Source: Oligoflexaceae bacterium (GTDB lineage Bacteria > Bdellovibrionota_B > Oligoflexia > Oligoflexales > Oligoflexaceae). From it: 12,434 nt of DNA. Location: positions 1 through 12,434 of the forward strand of contig CANJJY010000092.1 in the NCBI GenBank assembly GCA_947474445.1, in the 5' to 3' direction. Shown here in pieces: positions 1 through 7,444 of this stretch. The position numbers and the translations under genes were made by a program. The notes beneath the pieces are model-generated. The model saw only the letters and a program-made list of their open reading frames with translations, searched no databases and was not told the origin of the DNA. The number at the start of each line of letters is the position of its first letter. Within the stretch, counting starts at the first letter, position 1.

Positions 1-293
1 ATGGGGACACCCATCAGCGAAAAAGGCCCTTTTTTCCAGGGAATCATCGACTTTAAGCTCGCCTCGAGCCGCAGCTTTTGCTCGGCCGTGAGGTCCGCTT
101 CGCTACCGAAGGTCACATCCGATCGATTGACGTCAAGGAAACTCGCCTTCATATCACGCACCGCAAGGGCCGCCTGCCGCCGCGGTTCCCAGATGGCATC
201 ATCCAGACGAGGCAAGAGAGTCGCGCGCAGCGCAGAGAGCGTCTCGCGGTCAGCTTGCGCTCCGAGCTCTTTGAACCAGGGGATCTCTTCCAT
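1..293 (-). CDS. cmoB: CmoB, tRNA U34 carboxymethyltransferase (N-terminal part, runs off window)
   Basis: CmoB transfers the carboxymethyl group of carboxy-SAM to 5-hydroxyuridine at tRNA wobble position 34, giving 5-oxyacetyluridine (cmo5U). Only the first 97 codons are here; the rest lies beyond base 1. The start at 293 gives MEEIPWFKEL, and the last visible residues contain IPWKKGPFSLMGV. This closely matches the MPWRKGPFSLYGV segment just before the SAM-binding domain of E. coli CmoB. The start lies 2 nt after the cmoA stop codon, with only a weak AAGAGA-type ribosome site inside the end of cmoA, so translational coupling is likely. Its partner cmoA makes the cofactor it uses. The identification rests on this motif and on the pairing with cmoA. 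Confidence 0.9.
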   Translation of the reverse strand, partial: MEEIPWFKELGAQADRETLSALRATLLPRLDDAIWEPRRQAALAVRDMKASFLDVNRSDVTFGSEADLTAEQKLRLEASLKSMIPWKKGPFSLMGVP

Positions 294-295
294 GC

Positions 296-1057
296 TTACA
301 TCTCTTTGAGGGCGAGGAGCGTCACGAAGTTATTCCATTTCATCAGCGAATCGCAGTCGGTGAAACCCACGGCGCGGAGATGCCGTTTGTGTTCGTCTTC
401 GGTGTAAGGAATCAGTACCTGATCGAGGGCTTCCTTCTTCCTTTCGATTTCCGTGCGACTATATCCCTGCTCTTCTTTGAATCGTTCGTAAAGGAGCGTG
501 GTAATTTCCTGAACCTGCGGGCAACTCGAACGAACCTTTTCGCTGACGAGCAAAATGCCGCCTGGAGCGAGGGACTCGTAGATCCTCTGCAGGAGGACGC
601 GGCGATCGGCGAGGGGCAGAAATTGTAGGGTGTAGTTGACCACCACGACTGAGGCCACTGGTAACTCGGTTTGCATGATGTCTTGGCAACGCAGATCAAG
701 TTGGTGGCGATCTGGAAACTCCACGAGCTTTTCGTGGGCCTTCTCTATCATCGCTGGCGAATTATCAATGGCCAGGAAATGACCCGGGCGACGCAATTGG
801 CACCCCATCAATTCGGTGGTCGTCCCTGTGGAACAACCGATATCGACGATATAGGTCTCATCCTGGTAAAAATGACACGCTAAGTCTGCCGTATAACGGG
901 TAACGTCGCAGTAGAGGGGAATCGATCGTCGCACCATATCGTCGAACACCTGAGCCACTTCTTGATTGAAGCTAAATGGCTTGGGATAGTGCCGACCTGC
1001 AAAGATATTGTCGTTTTGACCCAAAAGTTTGAGTCCTGGGAAAGACACTTGTTCCAT
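296..1057 (-). CDS. cmoA: CmoA, carboxy-S-adenosyl-L-methionine synthase
   Basis: CmoA converts SAM and prephenate to carboxy-SAM and phenylpyruvate, supplying the cofactor for CmoB in wobble-uridine modification; it is cytosolic. The 253-residue product has the normal family length. It shows a class I methyltransferase fold: VDIGCSTGTT at residues 71-80 (SAM loop), AIDNSPAMIE at 96-105, NYTLQFL at 141-147, LAPGGILLVSEK near 163-174, and a C-terminal FVTLLALK like the GSLVALK end of E. coli CmoA. The ATG at 1057 is preceded by AAGGAGA at good spacing. It is the first gene of a minus-strand cmoA-cmoB pair and is divergent from folB across a 164-bp gap that must hold its promoter. Strong full-length match; high confidence. 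Confidence 0.95.
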   Translation of the reverse strand: MEQVSFPGLKLLGQNDNIFAGRHYPKPFSFNQEVAQVFDDMVRRSIPLYCDVTRYTADLACHFYQDETYIVDIGCSTGTTTELMGCQLRRPGHFLAIDNSPAMIEKAHEKLVEFPDRHQLDLRCQDIMQTELPVASVVVVNYTLQFLPLADRRVLLQRIYESLAPGGILLVSEKVRSSCPQVQEITTLLYERFKEEQGYSRTEIERKKEALDQVLIPYTEDEHKRHLRAVGFTDCDSLMKWNNFVTLLALKEM

Positions 1058-1100
1058 CGCCGCTCTCCTTCTCCAACTCGACGCGTGCGGCGCGACGCTA

Positions 1101-1180
1101 CCATAGCAAGGGCCGCATGAAAAGCGAAAGGCTTCCGATCGCTCGATGGAAGCGCCCTGCGGAAGGTAGTGTTGCTATGG
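1101..1180. repeat. Nested inverted repeats in the cmoA/folB divergent gap
   Basis: CCATAGCAA at 1101-1109 is the exact reverse complement of TTGCTATGG at 1172-1180. Inside this pair lies a second inverted repeat, GCTTCC at 1131-1136 against GGAAGC at 1148-1153. The element sits between two divergent start codons (1057 minus, 1222 plus). That fits a regulatory site or cruciform, but no regulator can be named. The sequences between the two repeat pairs do not match each other. Confidence 0.4.
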
Positions 1181-1208
1181 AGGTCAGATCGCGTTAAAAC
1201 CGCTACGC

Positions 1209-1216
1209 AAGGAGGA
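1209..1216 (+). promoter_or_regulatory. Strong Shine-Dalgarno site of the folB-like gene
   Basis: AAGGAGGA lies 5 nt before the ATG at 1222 and is almost a full complement of the 16S anti-SD sequence. It decides the start: the nearer ATG at 1217 is too close to the site to be used. Confidence 0.8.
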
Positions 1217-1221
1217 ATGCT

Positions 1222-1953
1222 ATGCGAGTGCACTCTCAGATCGACGGACGCTGTCTGGATGAGATCCGGCTTCAGGACATGCGCGTGCGCTGCACGATTG
1301 GCGTGTATCCAGACGAGGCCGCCAGGACTCAGGCCTTGAGTCTGAACATAGCGCTCTATCTCGATACGCGGCAAGCGGCCCGCGATGGACAGTTGCATAG
1401 CACGGTCGACTACGCTGCGCTTGCGCGCGAGCTGACTTTTATTCTCAATCATGGTCGCTTTCGCCTGTTGGAATCGGCGGCCGAAGCTCTCGCTAGCTAC
1501 ATGCTGAGTCCTCCCGCGGCGGATCAGACGCGCGCTCCGATACAAGCCGTCGAACTTGAGATCCTCAAACCGGAAGCCTTGCGCGGCATGGCGATTCCCT
1601 CGCTCAATATATTTAGACAGGAAGCGCCCGACGCGATGGTCGAGCCGCTGATTTTCGCAGCGCCAGAAGCGGCCCTTTTGCGCTTTCAGATTCCTCCACA
1701 AGGAGCCCTGCGCTTGCGCTACCCCGACTGGCATCTCAAAGCTCTGCTCCCGGCTGAATCTGGTCTCACCTGTGATGGTCGCGAACTCGCCGCGGGCGAA
1801 GAGCTTTGTCAGGAAGATCTCGAACAGAGCTTTTTTGCCAACAAGATGGATACGCTGAGAACGGTGTTGGCAGTCGCCACGCGCGAGGTTAAACCGCGCG
1901 CGCAGCGCCTAGGCGTGCAGCCGGTGACCGTGGCGCAATCGCTTTACAACTGA
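1222..1953 (+). CDS. folB: Dihydroneopterin aldolase (FolB) with a novel C-terminal extension
   Basis: FolB cleaves 7,8-dihydroneopterin to 6-hydroxymethyl-dihydropterin and glycolaldehyde in folate synthesis; FolX-type epimerases share the fold. Residues 13-130 form the FolB domain: LQDMRVRCTIGVYPDE with Glu32, TVDYAALARE with Tyr64, FRLLESAAEAL with Glu84, and ELEILKPEAL with Lys116. These are the equivalents of the conserved binding and catalytic Glu, Tyr and Lys. Family members are usually about 120 residues. This protein has 243, and residues from about 140 onward form a separate region I do not recognise (RFQIPPQGALRLRYPDW, then an acidic stretch and a basic helix-like end). The frame is continuous and the stop is clean, so this is a fusion, not read-through. 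It leads a plus-strand run with the RNA methyltransferase gene 52 nt downstream. FolB versus FolX activity is undecided. Confidence 0.85.
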   Translation: MRVHSQIDGRCLDEIRLQDMRVRCTIGVYPDEAARTQALSLNIALYLDTRQAARDGQLHSTVDYAALARELTFILNHGRFRLLESAAEALASYMLSPPAADQTRAPIQAVELEILKPEALRGMAIPSLNIFRQEAPDAMVEPLIFAAPEAALLRFQIPPQGALRLRYPDWHLKALLPAESGLTCDGRELAAGEELCQEDLEQSFFANKMDTLRTVLAVATREVKPRAQRLGVQPVTVAQSLYN

Positions 1954-2005
1954 CAACGCGCGCATCAAACCTGATCGACTCGCTTCCAAAGCAGGAATAT
2001 TAACA

Positions 2006-3322
2006 ATGGTCGAGCCTTTTCCGCCCCGCGACGCTCCTACTCGGGAGCTGTCTCCGCTTGATTTTTTGCATTCGCCGCGCACCCCTCATCTTCTGCGCCT
2101 TTGGGAAGAGGTTAGAGCCTTTGAGGTCCTGCCGCAGCTCGATCGTTGGCTGACGCAGAGATTTCGGGCGGAAAAAAAGTTTGGGCAAAAGGATCGTCGC
2201 TGGTATAGCGAGGCCATCTTCACAGCATTGCGCTTTGGCCTGTGGGCGGCTGCCCTTGAAGAGATGAAAATGCGTGGGCTGAACGAGGTTCCGGCAGAAT
2301 TTCTGAGCCTCTCCCCATCCGCTAGCTGGCAAGCGGTGCGGAGGTTGCCGCCCGAACGCTTGTTTTTCTGGTTGGCAGTACGCGACAGTGCCGACGAACC
2401 CGCGGTGAGCGCCATGCGTCTCGGGATCGACACCTGGGCTGGCGCTCTGCTCTGGAATGGAGTGCCGGCTCAGTGGGCCGTTGTTATCGAGAAACGCATC
2501 GCCTCTGGAGTTTGGACCTCGGAACAGGCAAAAAGTTTTATCGCGGCGCAAAGCACCCGACCTCCGCTGTGGTTGCGTCTCAATCATCCTGAACAACTGG
2601 CGCGAGTCACAGCAGAACTCGAAGCTAAATCATATCTCGAACGCCGCGAAGGCAAGGCCCTCGCTCTGCGCCCGAACGCTAGTCTCGGTGGTCTCGAAGC
2701 CTTCGCCCAGGGATGGATAGAGATTCAAGATAAAGCCTCGCAAGAAATCGGTGAAGGATTGCCTCTGGCTCCCGATGCTTGGGTTTGGGACGCATGCGCC
2801 GGAGGGGGTGGTAAGACGATGCAACTCGCCGCGCGCCTCCAGGGGAAAGGGCGGGTCTGCGCATCCGATATACGCAGTCACAAATTAAAAGATCTCGAAG
2901 AGAGATCACAGCGAGCGCGCTTTCAGAACATTTCCACCTACCCCTGGGACGGCAAGCAGGTTCCGGTCTTTCCCCAAGCTCTGCAGAAAAGAGGCGGTTT
3001 TGATGTCGCCTTGATCGATGCTCCATGCACGGGTGCAGGGACGTGGCGCCGCAATCCCGATGCGAAGTATCGCCTCGACGAGGCCGAACTGGGGCGCTTA
3101 ATGGCCATCCAGGATCAGCTGCTCCGCGTCGTGTCGACGAGCGTGCGGCCGGGCGGTTATCTCGCCTATGCGACCTGCAGCTGGTTACCCGCGGAGAACG
3201 AAGATCGCGTCGCCGCTTTTCTCCAAACAAATGTCTCCTTCACCCTGGTCTCGCAATCGCTGCTTGGCTGCCCCGGGCAGGATGCTGATACGATGTTTCT
3301 AGCTTTGCTCCAGCGCGTCTAA
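2006..3322 (+). CDS. RsmB/NOP2/Sun family RNA (cytosine-C5) methyltransferase
   Basis: The family methylates C5 of cytosine in RNA; RsmB targets C967 of 16S rRNA. The 438-residue product fits the RsmB size. An alpha-helical N-terminal region (to about residue 230) contains the KDRRWYSEAIFTALR block typical of RsmB-like proteins. The catalytic domain follows: WIEIQDKASQ at 237-246, the SAM loop DACAGGGGK at 262-270, DAPCTGAGTWRRNPDAK at 338-354 with release Cys341, and YATCSWLPAENE near 388-399 with nucleophile Cys391. Both catalytic cysteines of the m5C family are present. The ATG at 2006 has AGGA 9 nt upstream. The gene lies between folB and a helicase on the same strand, with only 14 nt to the latter, so co-transcription is likely. 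The exact rRNA target cannot be read from sequence, so I leave the symbol empty; RsmB is the best guess. Confidence 0.9.
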   Translation: MVEPFPPRDAPTRELSPLDFLHSPRTPHLLRLWEEVRAFEVLPQLDRWLTQRFRAEKKFGQKDRRWYSEAIFTALRFGLWAAALEEMKMRGLNEVPAEFLSLSPSASWQAVRRLPPERLFFWLAVRDSADEPAVSAMRLGIDTWAGALLWNGVPAQWAVVIEKRIASGVWTSEQAKSFIAAQSTRPPLWLRLNHPEQLARVTAELEAKSYLERREGKALALRPNASLGGLEAFAQGWIEIQDKASQEIGEGLPLAPDAWVWDACAGGGGKTMQLAARLQGKGRVCASDIRSHKLKDLEERSQRARFQNISTYPWDGKQVPVFPQALQKRGGFDVALIDAPCTGAGTWRRNPDAKYRLDEAELGRLMAIQDQLLRVVSTSVRPGGYLAYATCSWLPAENEDRVAAFLQTNVSFTLVSQSLLGCPGQDADTMFLALLQRV

Positions 3323-3336
3323 GAGAGGAAAACTGC

Positions 3337-5244
3337 ATGGCCCTCGACTCGTCCACTCATTTCGCCCTCCTGCGTCAATGGCTTGAACGGGAAGCGGAGG
3401 CGGAAAAAAAAGAATTTGAGGCGCGTCGCGAAGAGCTTAAAAGCCGAGGAAAAGCGGCCGAAGAAACGGGTCAGAGTCTGTTGGCTCTCACCATTGAGGA
3501 TGAATACGCCGGCCTGGGCGGCCGTGCGGTGCTCGTGCTCCGCAAAAACAATCGCACGCCTTTGCCATGGACGCGGCTCGATGTCGGCAGTCCGATCTTT
3601 TTGTCCGCTGATGGATCCGAAGTAAAGGGCAGTGAACGAGGCGTCGTCTGGGTGCGGCGTGCCGATCAGATTCATGTCGTCTTTGATGAAGTTCCCGAAC
3701 TGATTGACGAGGTGCATCTGCTGCGACTCGATCTCGCCTATGATGATATTACGCGCAGGCGCGAACGCGCAGCGCTCGATCGGGCGGAAAAAGCCAAGGG
3801 CGATCGCCTCGCGGGCCTTCGCGATGTGATGCTGGGCCTCAAGGCCCCCGCTTTCGATCTTCCCTCGGACGATCTCGATTTCTTTGATCAAGGTCTCAAT
3901 GCGGATCAGCGCTTGGCCGTGAAGCGGGCCTTGGCCGCCCGTGACCTGGCCATCGTCCATGGCCCTCCCGGTACGGGAAAAACCACAGTTTTGCTCGAGA
4001 TCGTCCGGCAGAGTGTTCACGCTGGAAAAAAGGTTTTGGTGACGGCACCGAGCCATCTCGGAGTCGACAATCTCCTCGAAAAAATCTTGGCGGCCGGGCT
4101 GCCGGCCGTTCGTATCGGTCATCCGGCGCGAGTTATGGAAGAGTTGCAAGCGGCCACGCTCGATGCGCAGGTGGAAAAGCATCCCGACACCAAACTCGCG
4201 CGGGGCCTGATGCGAGAAGCCTCGCAACTCTTTCGTCAAGCGCGCCGCTACACGCGTGCCGCTCCTCCGCGCGGGAGCAAGCAAGCGACCGTGCAGGAAG
4301 CGCGAGCGATGATGGCGGATGCCCGCAAATTAGAAGCGCGGGCGATCGATCGCGTGCTCGATCAAGCGTCGATCATCGCCTCGACGGCGACCGGTGTCGA
4401 CGGCAGCACGCTGGGCTCTCGACGCTTTGATCTCGTCGTTTTTGATGAAGCCGGACAAGCGACTGAACCGACGACGTGGATCCCTCTGCTGCGCTCGGAT
4501 CGCGTCGTGCTCGGCGGTGATCATTGCCAGTTGCCACCGACCGTTCTCGCGGGTGAGGAGGGTGGCTTGAGCGTGAGTCTGCTGGAGCGGCTCGCCCTCC
4601 TCTATGGTTCGCAGATCACGCAGCTGCTGACAGTTCAATACCGAATGAACGAATTGATCATGGGGTTCTCGTCTCAGTTTTTTTACGAAGGGAAACTCAA
4701 GGCAGATCCCAGTGTCAAAGATCGGCGGCTCGCGCCGCTTCTCCTTCCCGGCTCAGAGGTTCCTGTCATCCAATGGATAGATACGGCTGGGGCAGGATTT
4801 GAGGAAAGCGCGGAAGGCCTGCGCGGCAGTCGAAAGAATGAAAAAGAAGCTCAGTTTATTCAGACCTACGTCGCCCACCTCTTAAACCTGGGGCTCAAAC
4901 CCGAGCAGCTAGCGGTCATCTCACCCTATGCGGCACAGGTCAGAGATCTGCGCCAGTTGATCGATGATGCCCGCATCGAGGTCGATACCATCGATGGTTT
5001 TCAGGGACGGGAAAAGGAAGTGGTTTTGATTTCGCTGGTGCGGTCCAACGATCAGCAGGAGATTGGTTTTCTGCGAGAAACGAGACGCTTGAATGTAGCG
5101 CTGACGCGCGCGAAGCGACATCTGCTGATCGTCGGCGACAGTGCGACGATAGGTGGTCATCCTTTCTACAGTGCTCTTTTGAGTTATTTTGAAACGGCAG
5201 GGGCCTATCTCAGTATATGGGAGACGTCTTGGCTCTCAAGCTAG
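3337..5244 (+). CDS. Upf1/IGHMBP2-like superfamily 1 DNA/RNA helicase
   Basis: A predicted ATP-dependent SF1B helicase of the Upf1/SMUBP-2 type, acting on RNA or DNA in the cytosol. Residues 1-50 are a charged, probably coiled-coil segment, and 50-135 form a beta-rich domain like that of IGHMBP2. Helicase motifs then appear in order: Q motif LNADQRLAV (187-195), Walker A GPPGTGKTT (209-217), Ia TAPSHLGVDNL, Walker B FDEAGQ (369-374), III GGDHCQLPPT (393-402), IV VQYRMN (433-438), V TIDGFQGREKEVV (551-563) and VI NVALTRAKRHLLIVGD (586-601). All catalytic motifs are intact. The ATG at 3337 is preceded by AGAGGA and lies 14 nt after the methyltransferase stop, so the two probably share a transcript. 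Its end overlaps, by 9 nt, a helix-turn-helix remnant on the other strand. The substrate is unknown. Confidence 0.93.
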   Translation: MALDSSTHFALLRQWLEREAEAEKKEFEARREELKSRGKAAEETGQSLLALTIEDEYAGLGGRAVLVLRKNNRTPLPWTRLDVGSPIFLSADGSEVKGSERGVVWVRRADQIHVVFDEVPELIDEVHLLRLDLAYDDITRRRERAALDRAEKAKGDRLAGLRDVMLGLKAPAFDLPSDDLDFFDQGLNADQRLAVKRALAARDLAIVHGPPGTGKTTVLLEIVRQSVHAGKKVLVTAPSHLGVDNLLEKILAAGLPAVRIGHPARVMEELQAATLDAQVEKHPDTKLARGLMREASQLFRQARRYTRAAPPRGSKQATVQEARAMMADARKLEARAIDRVLDQASIIASTATGVDGSTLGSRRFDLVVFDEAGQATEPTTWIPLLRSDRVVLGGDHCQLPPTVLAGEEGGLSVSLLERLALLYGSQITQLLTVQYRMNELIMGFSSQFFYEGKLKADPSVKDRRLAPLLLPGSEVPVIQWIDTAGAGFEESAEGLRGSRKNEKEAQFIQTYVAHLLNLGLKPEQLAVISPYAAQVRDLRQLIDDARIEVDTIDGFQGREKEVVLISLVRSNDQQEIGFLRETRRLNVALTRAKRHLLIVGDSATIGGHPFYSALLSYFETAGAYLSIWETSWLSS

Positions 5245-5403
5245 TTTAAGTCTCCGAGCAGATATCTCGAGCGAAAGGCCAAAACCCTTCATCAACAATA
5301 GTAAGGTATCGAGCTTGATATCTTCATCGCTACGAAGCCGGGCATACGAGCTCCTGGCTAAAACACCTTTTGAGCTCTGATAGTGGGCTAAGCTTTTTTT
5401 TAT
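5236..5403 (-). pseudogene. Remnant of an XRE/HipB-like helix-turn-helix protein (C-terminal part)
   Basis: The minus-strand frame from 5403 to the TGA at 5238-5236 is open for 55 codons but has no usable start: TAA lies directly upstream and the only ATG is internal. The translation contains KSLAHYQSSKG, VLARSSYARLRSDED and IKLDTLLLLMKGFGLSLEI. This follows the pattern of later helices in XRE/HipB-type DNA-binding domains (helix 2, recognition helix, then a 'LdTLlrllkaLGlsLei' segment). Helix 1 is missing. It fills most of the gap between the helicase and the downstream lipoprotein and overlaps the helicase end by 9 nt. I read it as the 3' remnant of a lost regulator or antitoxin gene. This is pattern matching by eye on a short segment, so the call is moderate. 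Confidence 0.5.
5373..5401 (+). terminator. Possible weak terminator after the helicase gene
   Basis: A 5-bp stem (AGCTC at 5373-5377 with GGGCT at 5385-5389, one G-U pair, 7-nt loop) is followed 4 nt later by a run of eight T at 5394-5401. The T run is convincing but the stem is short, and the site is 129 nt past the helicase stop. Confidence 0.35.
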
Positions 5404-5443
5404 TTACAGTGACATCGGAGAGGATTGGAGGACTTCTACACTC

Positions 5444-6046
5444 TTACTTTTTTAATTTAAATTCAATCATGTACTGGAAGGGTTTATTTTCCAAAAACCG
5501 AGCTTCAGTTTCAAAGCCAGACATGTAGAGCTTTTCTTCAGATCCTCTGAGGCCTATATGGAAAAGTTCTCCGCTAATCACATTCGTCGCTTTCATATAC
5601 CAGATTCCCGGTATTTTCGAGAGACTGATGACATAGGTGCCGGTGTTGCTCATGGTTTGATCTGGTTTTTCCGTTCCACTGCAGTCCAGGCTCGGATAAA
5701 TTTTTGAAGTGTAGGTGTAACTCTTGCTATCGGAGTGGAAAGAATAGGTGGTGAGGAAAGTGCTACTATTATCGCCCTGTATAAAACAATTGGTGTAGGT
5801 CTTTCCGTTGAGATAAGTCGAAATGAAAAGCTTGGGGTCGGTTTTGTCTAGGGGGGGCGTATTCACCTGAGGTTTTTCAGCCGCTTCCGTTGGCTTACTG
5901 TCCGCTGCGCTACTGCTTTTTATAGGGCCTGGCTCTGGCTTCACGTCCTTCGGATCTGATTGGCCACGATGCGACTTACTGTCTTGCTGCTGGCAAGCAT
6001 TCGCTGAAAACAGCAAGAAGCAGAATGTGAACATTGTCAATCTCAC
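5444..6046 (-). CDS. Small predicted lipoprotein of unknown function, GTG start
   Basis: No family recognised. The 200-residue product has a signal peptide ending in FSANAC with Cys18 as the likely lipidated residue. A linker of about 50 residues rich in S, K, P, D and E follows (to about residue 70). The C-terminal domain is rich in Tyr, Thr and Ser, with alternating strand-like segments such as KLFISTYLNGKTYTNCF and GIWYMKATNVISGELF, and two further cysteines (TNCF, LDCSG). A small beta-barrel or lipocalin-like fold anchored in a membrane is plausible but unproven. The start is GTG at 6046: GGAGAA stands about 8 nt upstream, whereas the ATG at 6034 has none and would shorten the signal peptide. 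The gene lies 25 nt downstream of the FGE-like lipoprotein gene, so the two probably form one transcript. Confidence 0.75.
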   Translation of the reverse strand: MRLTMFTFCFLLFSANACQQQDSKSHRGQSDPKDVKPEPGPIKSSSAADSKPTEAAEKPQVNTPPLDKTDPKLFISTYLNGKTYTNCFIQGDNSSTFLTTYSFHSDSKSYTYTSKIYPSLDCSGTEKPDQTMSNTGTYVISLSKIPGIWYMKATNVISGELFHIGLRGSEEKLYMSGFETEARFLENKPFQYMIEFKLKK

Positions 6047-6071
6047 GTGATTTTCTCCGTTCCGGCAAGCG

Positions 6072-7379
6072 TTAGGGGATCAGCAAGCGAGCGCAGCGAA
6101 ATCCTCCACTCGCTGGCTTGTCGGGTTCCGAGTTGAAGGACGCCGTAAACAGCCCACCTCTTCCCTGCGAACTTCCCCCGCGGGTCAAAGCTCCCCCGAC
6201 TCCGTTGACATCGGTATAAAGCGTCCCGATCGATTGCTTATCATCCCAGGTGTCGACCCAATAAGATTTGAGGGCCTTGTTAGGAACTAGCTGGACGAGA
6301 GGAGTCGTCTTGCTGCCGGTAGCAGTCGGATACTGTCCTCCATCACTGAGAACAGCTTTTGGCTTGTCGTCACGATTGATATAGTCCACTGATTCTTCTT
6401 CATTGCCAGCTATATCCCAAATGATCGCGCCATTGCTCAGAGTATGGGCTCGTTGCTGTTCGATTTTGGCATCCGAGGCCCGAGCCGTGCAGTCGGTTTC
6501 AACATAACCTAAATGGTCATCACTCGATGCTGGGCATGAATAACTCGGATTTTGATCGGAATGCCCCGCAAAGAGTCGGCCCGTTCCAATGGCATTTCCT
6601 GTCCAATTTGCGGCCTTGCTGGCGACATTTACGCCGATGCTCATCCACTCCTCATTTTTGATCAGATGATATCCCATGCCTTCGGCCTCACATCGCAATC
6701 GAGCATCAACTTGCGACAAGCTCACCCACGGAGCTTCTTCAGGGGTGGATAGGGCCCGATTGCTACCCGCCCAATCCTTTTTAGCTTCGTATTTCATGAC
6801 ACAAAAGTCTGCATGAGCATAGTCCACATCACCTGGAACAAGCACATATCCCGTAGCACAGGCAAAGCCTTCCGGCGCTCGGCCGACATAATTCGAAGCC
6901 TCTACCTTTTGTTCGTTGACGGTGCCCACAAAGGAGATCTGGACTCGATCGAGCACGCGAGCCAATTGAGTCGGGTCAGGATAGGTCAGCTGAAAAGTGC
7001 CTGTCTTGCTATCGAGGGTCTTGAGTTCCTCATTGGGCTGCGGCTTTTCAATGACGCCAGTCCAGAGGCCCACGGCCACCACTTCTTTTCTTTCCGAGCT
7101 ATAGGACTTGCAAGCAATCTGAACCTTGTTCGCTTCTTCGGGAGCTTTGTCTAAACAGATAAAGTAATAGCCCGGAACGCTGGGCAATTCTTCCGATGGG
7201 CGATCATTGTCCTGGATCGTGGGATCGCTGGTACCGGCATTCTTTTGATCCTCAGAAGAGCTACCTTTACCCTTAATTTTGTCAAAGAGGTTGCGGTTGC
7301 ATGAAGCCAAGGGCAGCACCGCAAAAGTAAGAAAAGCTATCTGAATAACTCGGATTAATATTTTCTTTTGGGCGTGCAC
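6072..7379 (-). CDS. Lipoprotein with C-terminal FGE/SUMF1-like domain, GTG start
   Basis: A 435-residue predicted lipoprotein: signal peptide with the canonical lipobox LASC (Cys27), then a Ser/Asp-rich linker to about 65. Residues 70-160 form a beta-rich module with Cys75 and Cys90 (KVQIACK). The domain from about 170 to 433 resembles the formylglycine-generating-enzyme/sulfatase-modifying-factor family: YVLVPGDVDYAHADFCVMKYEAK, VSLSQVDARLRCEAEGMGYHLIKNEEWMSI (the usual 'C...G.rLPTEaEWE' block), GAIIWDIAGNEEESVDY (usual 'G.vwDlaGNvwEW'), and the closing GGFRCARL. FGE-like folds also serve as non-catalytic binding domains. The usual GNVWEW is changed here, so enzymatic activity is doubtful. 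GTG at 7379 is chosen because GGAG lies 7 nt upstream and no ATG precedes the signal peptide. It is the first gene of a two-gene minus-strand unit. Confidence 0.85.
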   Translation of the reverse strand: MHAQKKILIRVIQIAFLTFAVLPLASCNRNLFDKIKGKGSSSEDQKNAGTSDPTIQDNDRPSEELPSVPGYYFICLDKAPEEANKVQIACKSYSSERKEVVAVGLWTGVIEKPQPNEELKTLDSKTGTFQLTYPDPTQLARVLDRVQISFVGTVNEQKVEASNYVGRAPEGFACATGYVLVPGDVDYAHADFCVMKYEAKKDWAGSNRALSTPEEAPWVSLSQVDARLRCEAEGMGYHLIKNEEWMSIGVNVASKAANWTGNAIGTGRLFAGHSDQNPSYSCPASSDDHLGYVETDCTARASDAKIEQQRAHTLSNGAIIWDIAGNEEESVDYINRDDKPKAVLSDGGQYPTATGSKTTPLVQLVPNKALKSYWVDTWDDKQSIGTLYTDVNGVGGALTRGGSSQGRGGLFTASFNSEPDKPASGGFRCARLLIP

Positions 7380-7393
7380 CTAACGTCTCCGGG

Positions 7394-7426
7394 TAAAGGC
7401 TTATTCCATATTAAATTTAACCTTTA
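7394..7426. promoter_or_regulatory. AT-rich dyad upstream of the FGE-like lipoprotein gene
   Basis: TAAAGG at 7394-7399 and CCTTTA at 7421-7426 form an inverted repeat that encloses the perfect 10-bp palindrome TTAAATTTAA (7411-7420). The site lies 15-47 nt upstream of the GTG at 7379. On the minus strand TTGCAG and TAAATT stand 17 nt apart as a weak -35/-10 pair. An operator or promoter here is an inference. Confidence 0.35.
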
Positions 7427-7444
7427 GGGAGATGGACTGCAAAT

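Noticed and set aside
1222..1222. A promoter TTGCTA-17-TAAAAC (1172-1200) directly before the folB-like gene
   Set aside because: Both boxes match only 4 of 6 positions, and the start point would fall just ahead of the ribosome site, leaving a leader of about 15 nt. Too weak to list as a promoter.
880..1734. A 284-codon minus-strand frame spanning the cmoA start, the divergent gap and the folB-like gene
   Set aside because: It contradicts two strongly supported genes and its translation is Arg-rich with no motif; a by-product of GC-rich coding DNA.
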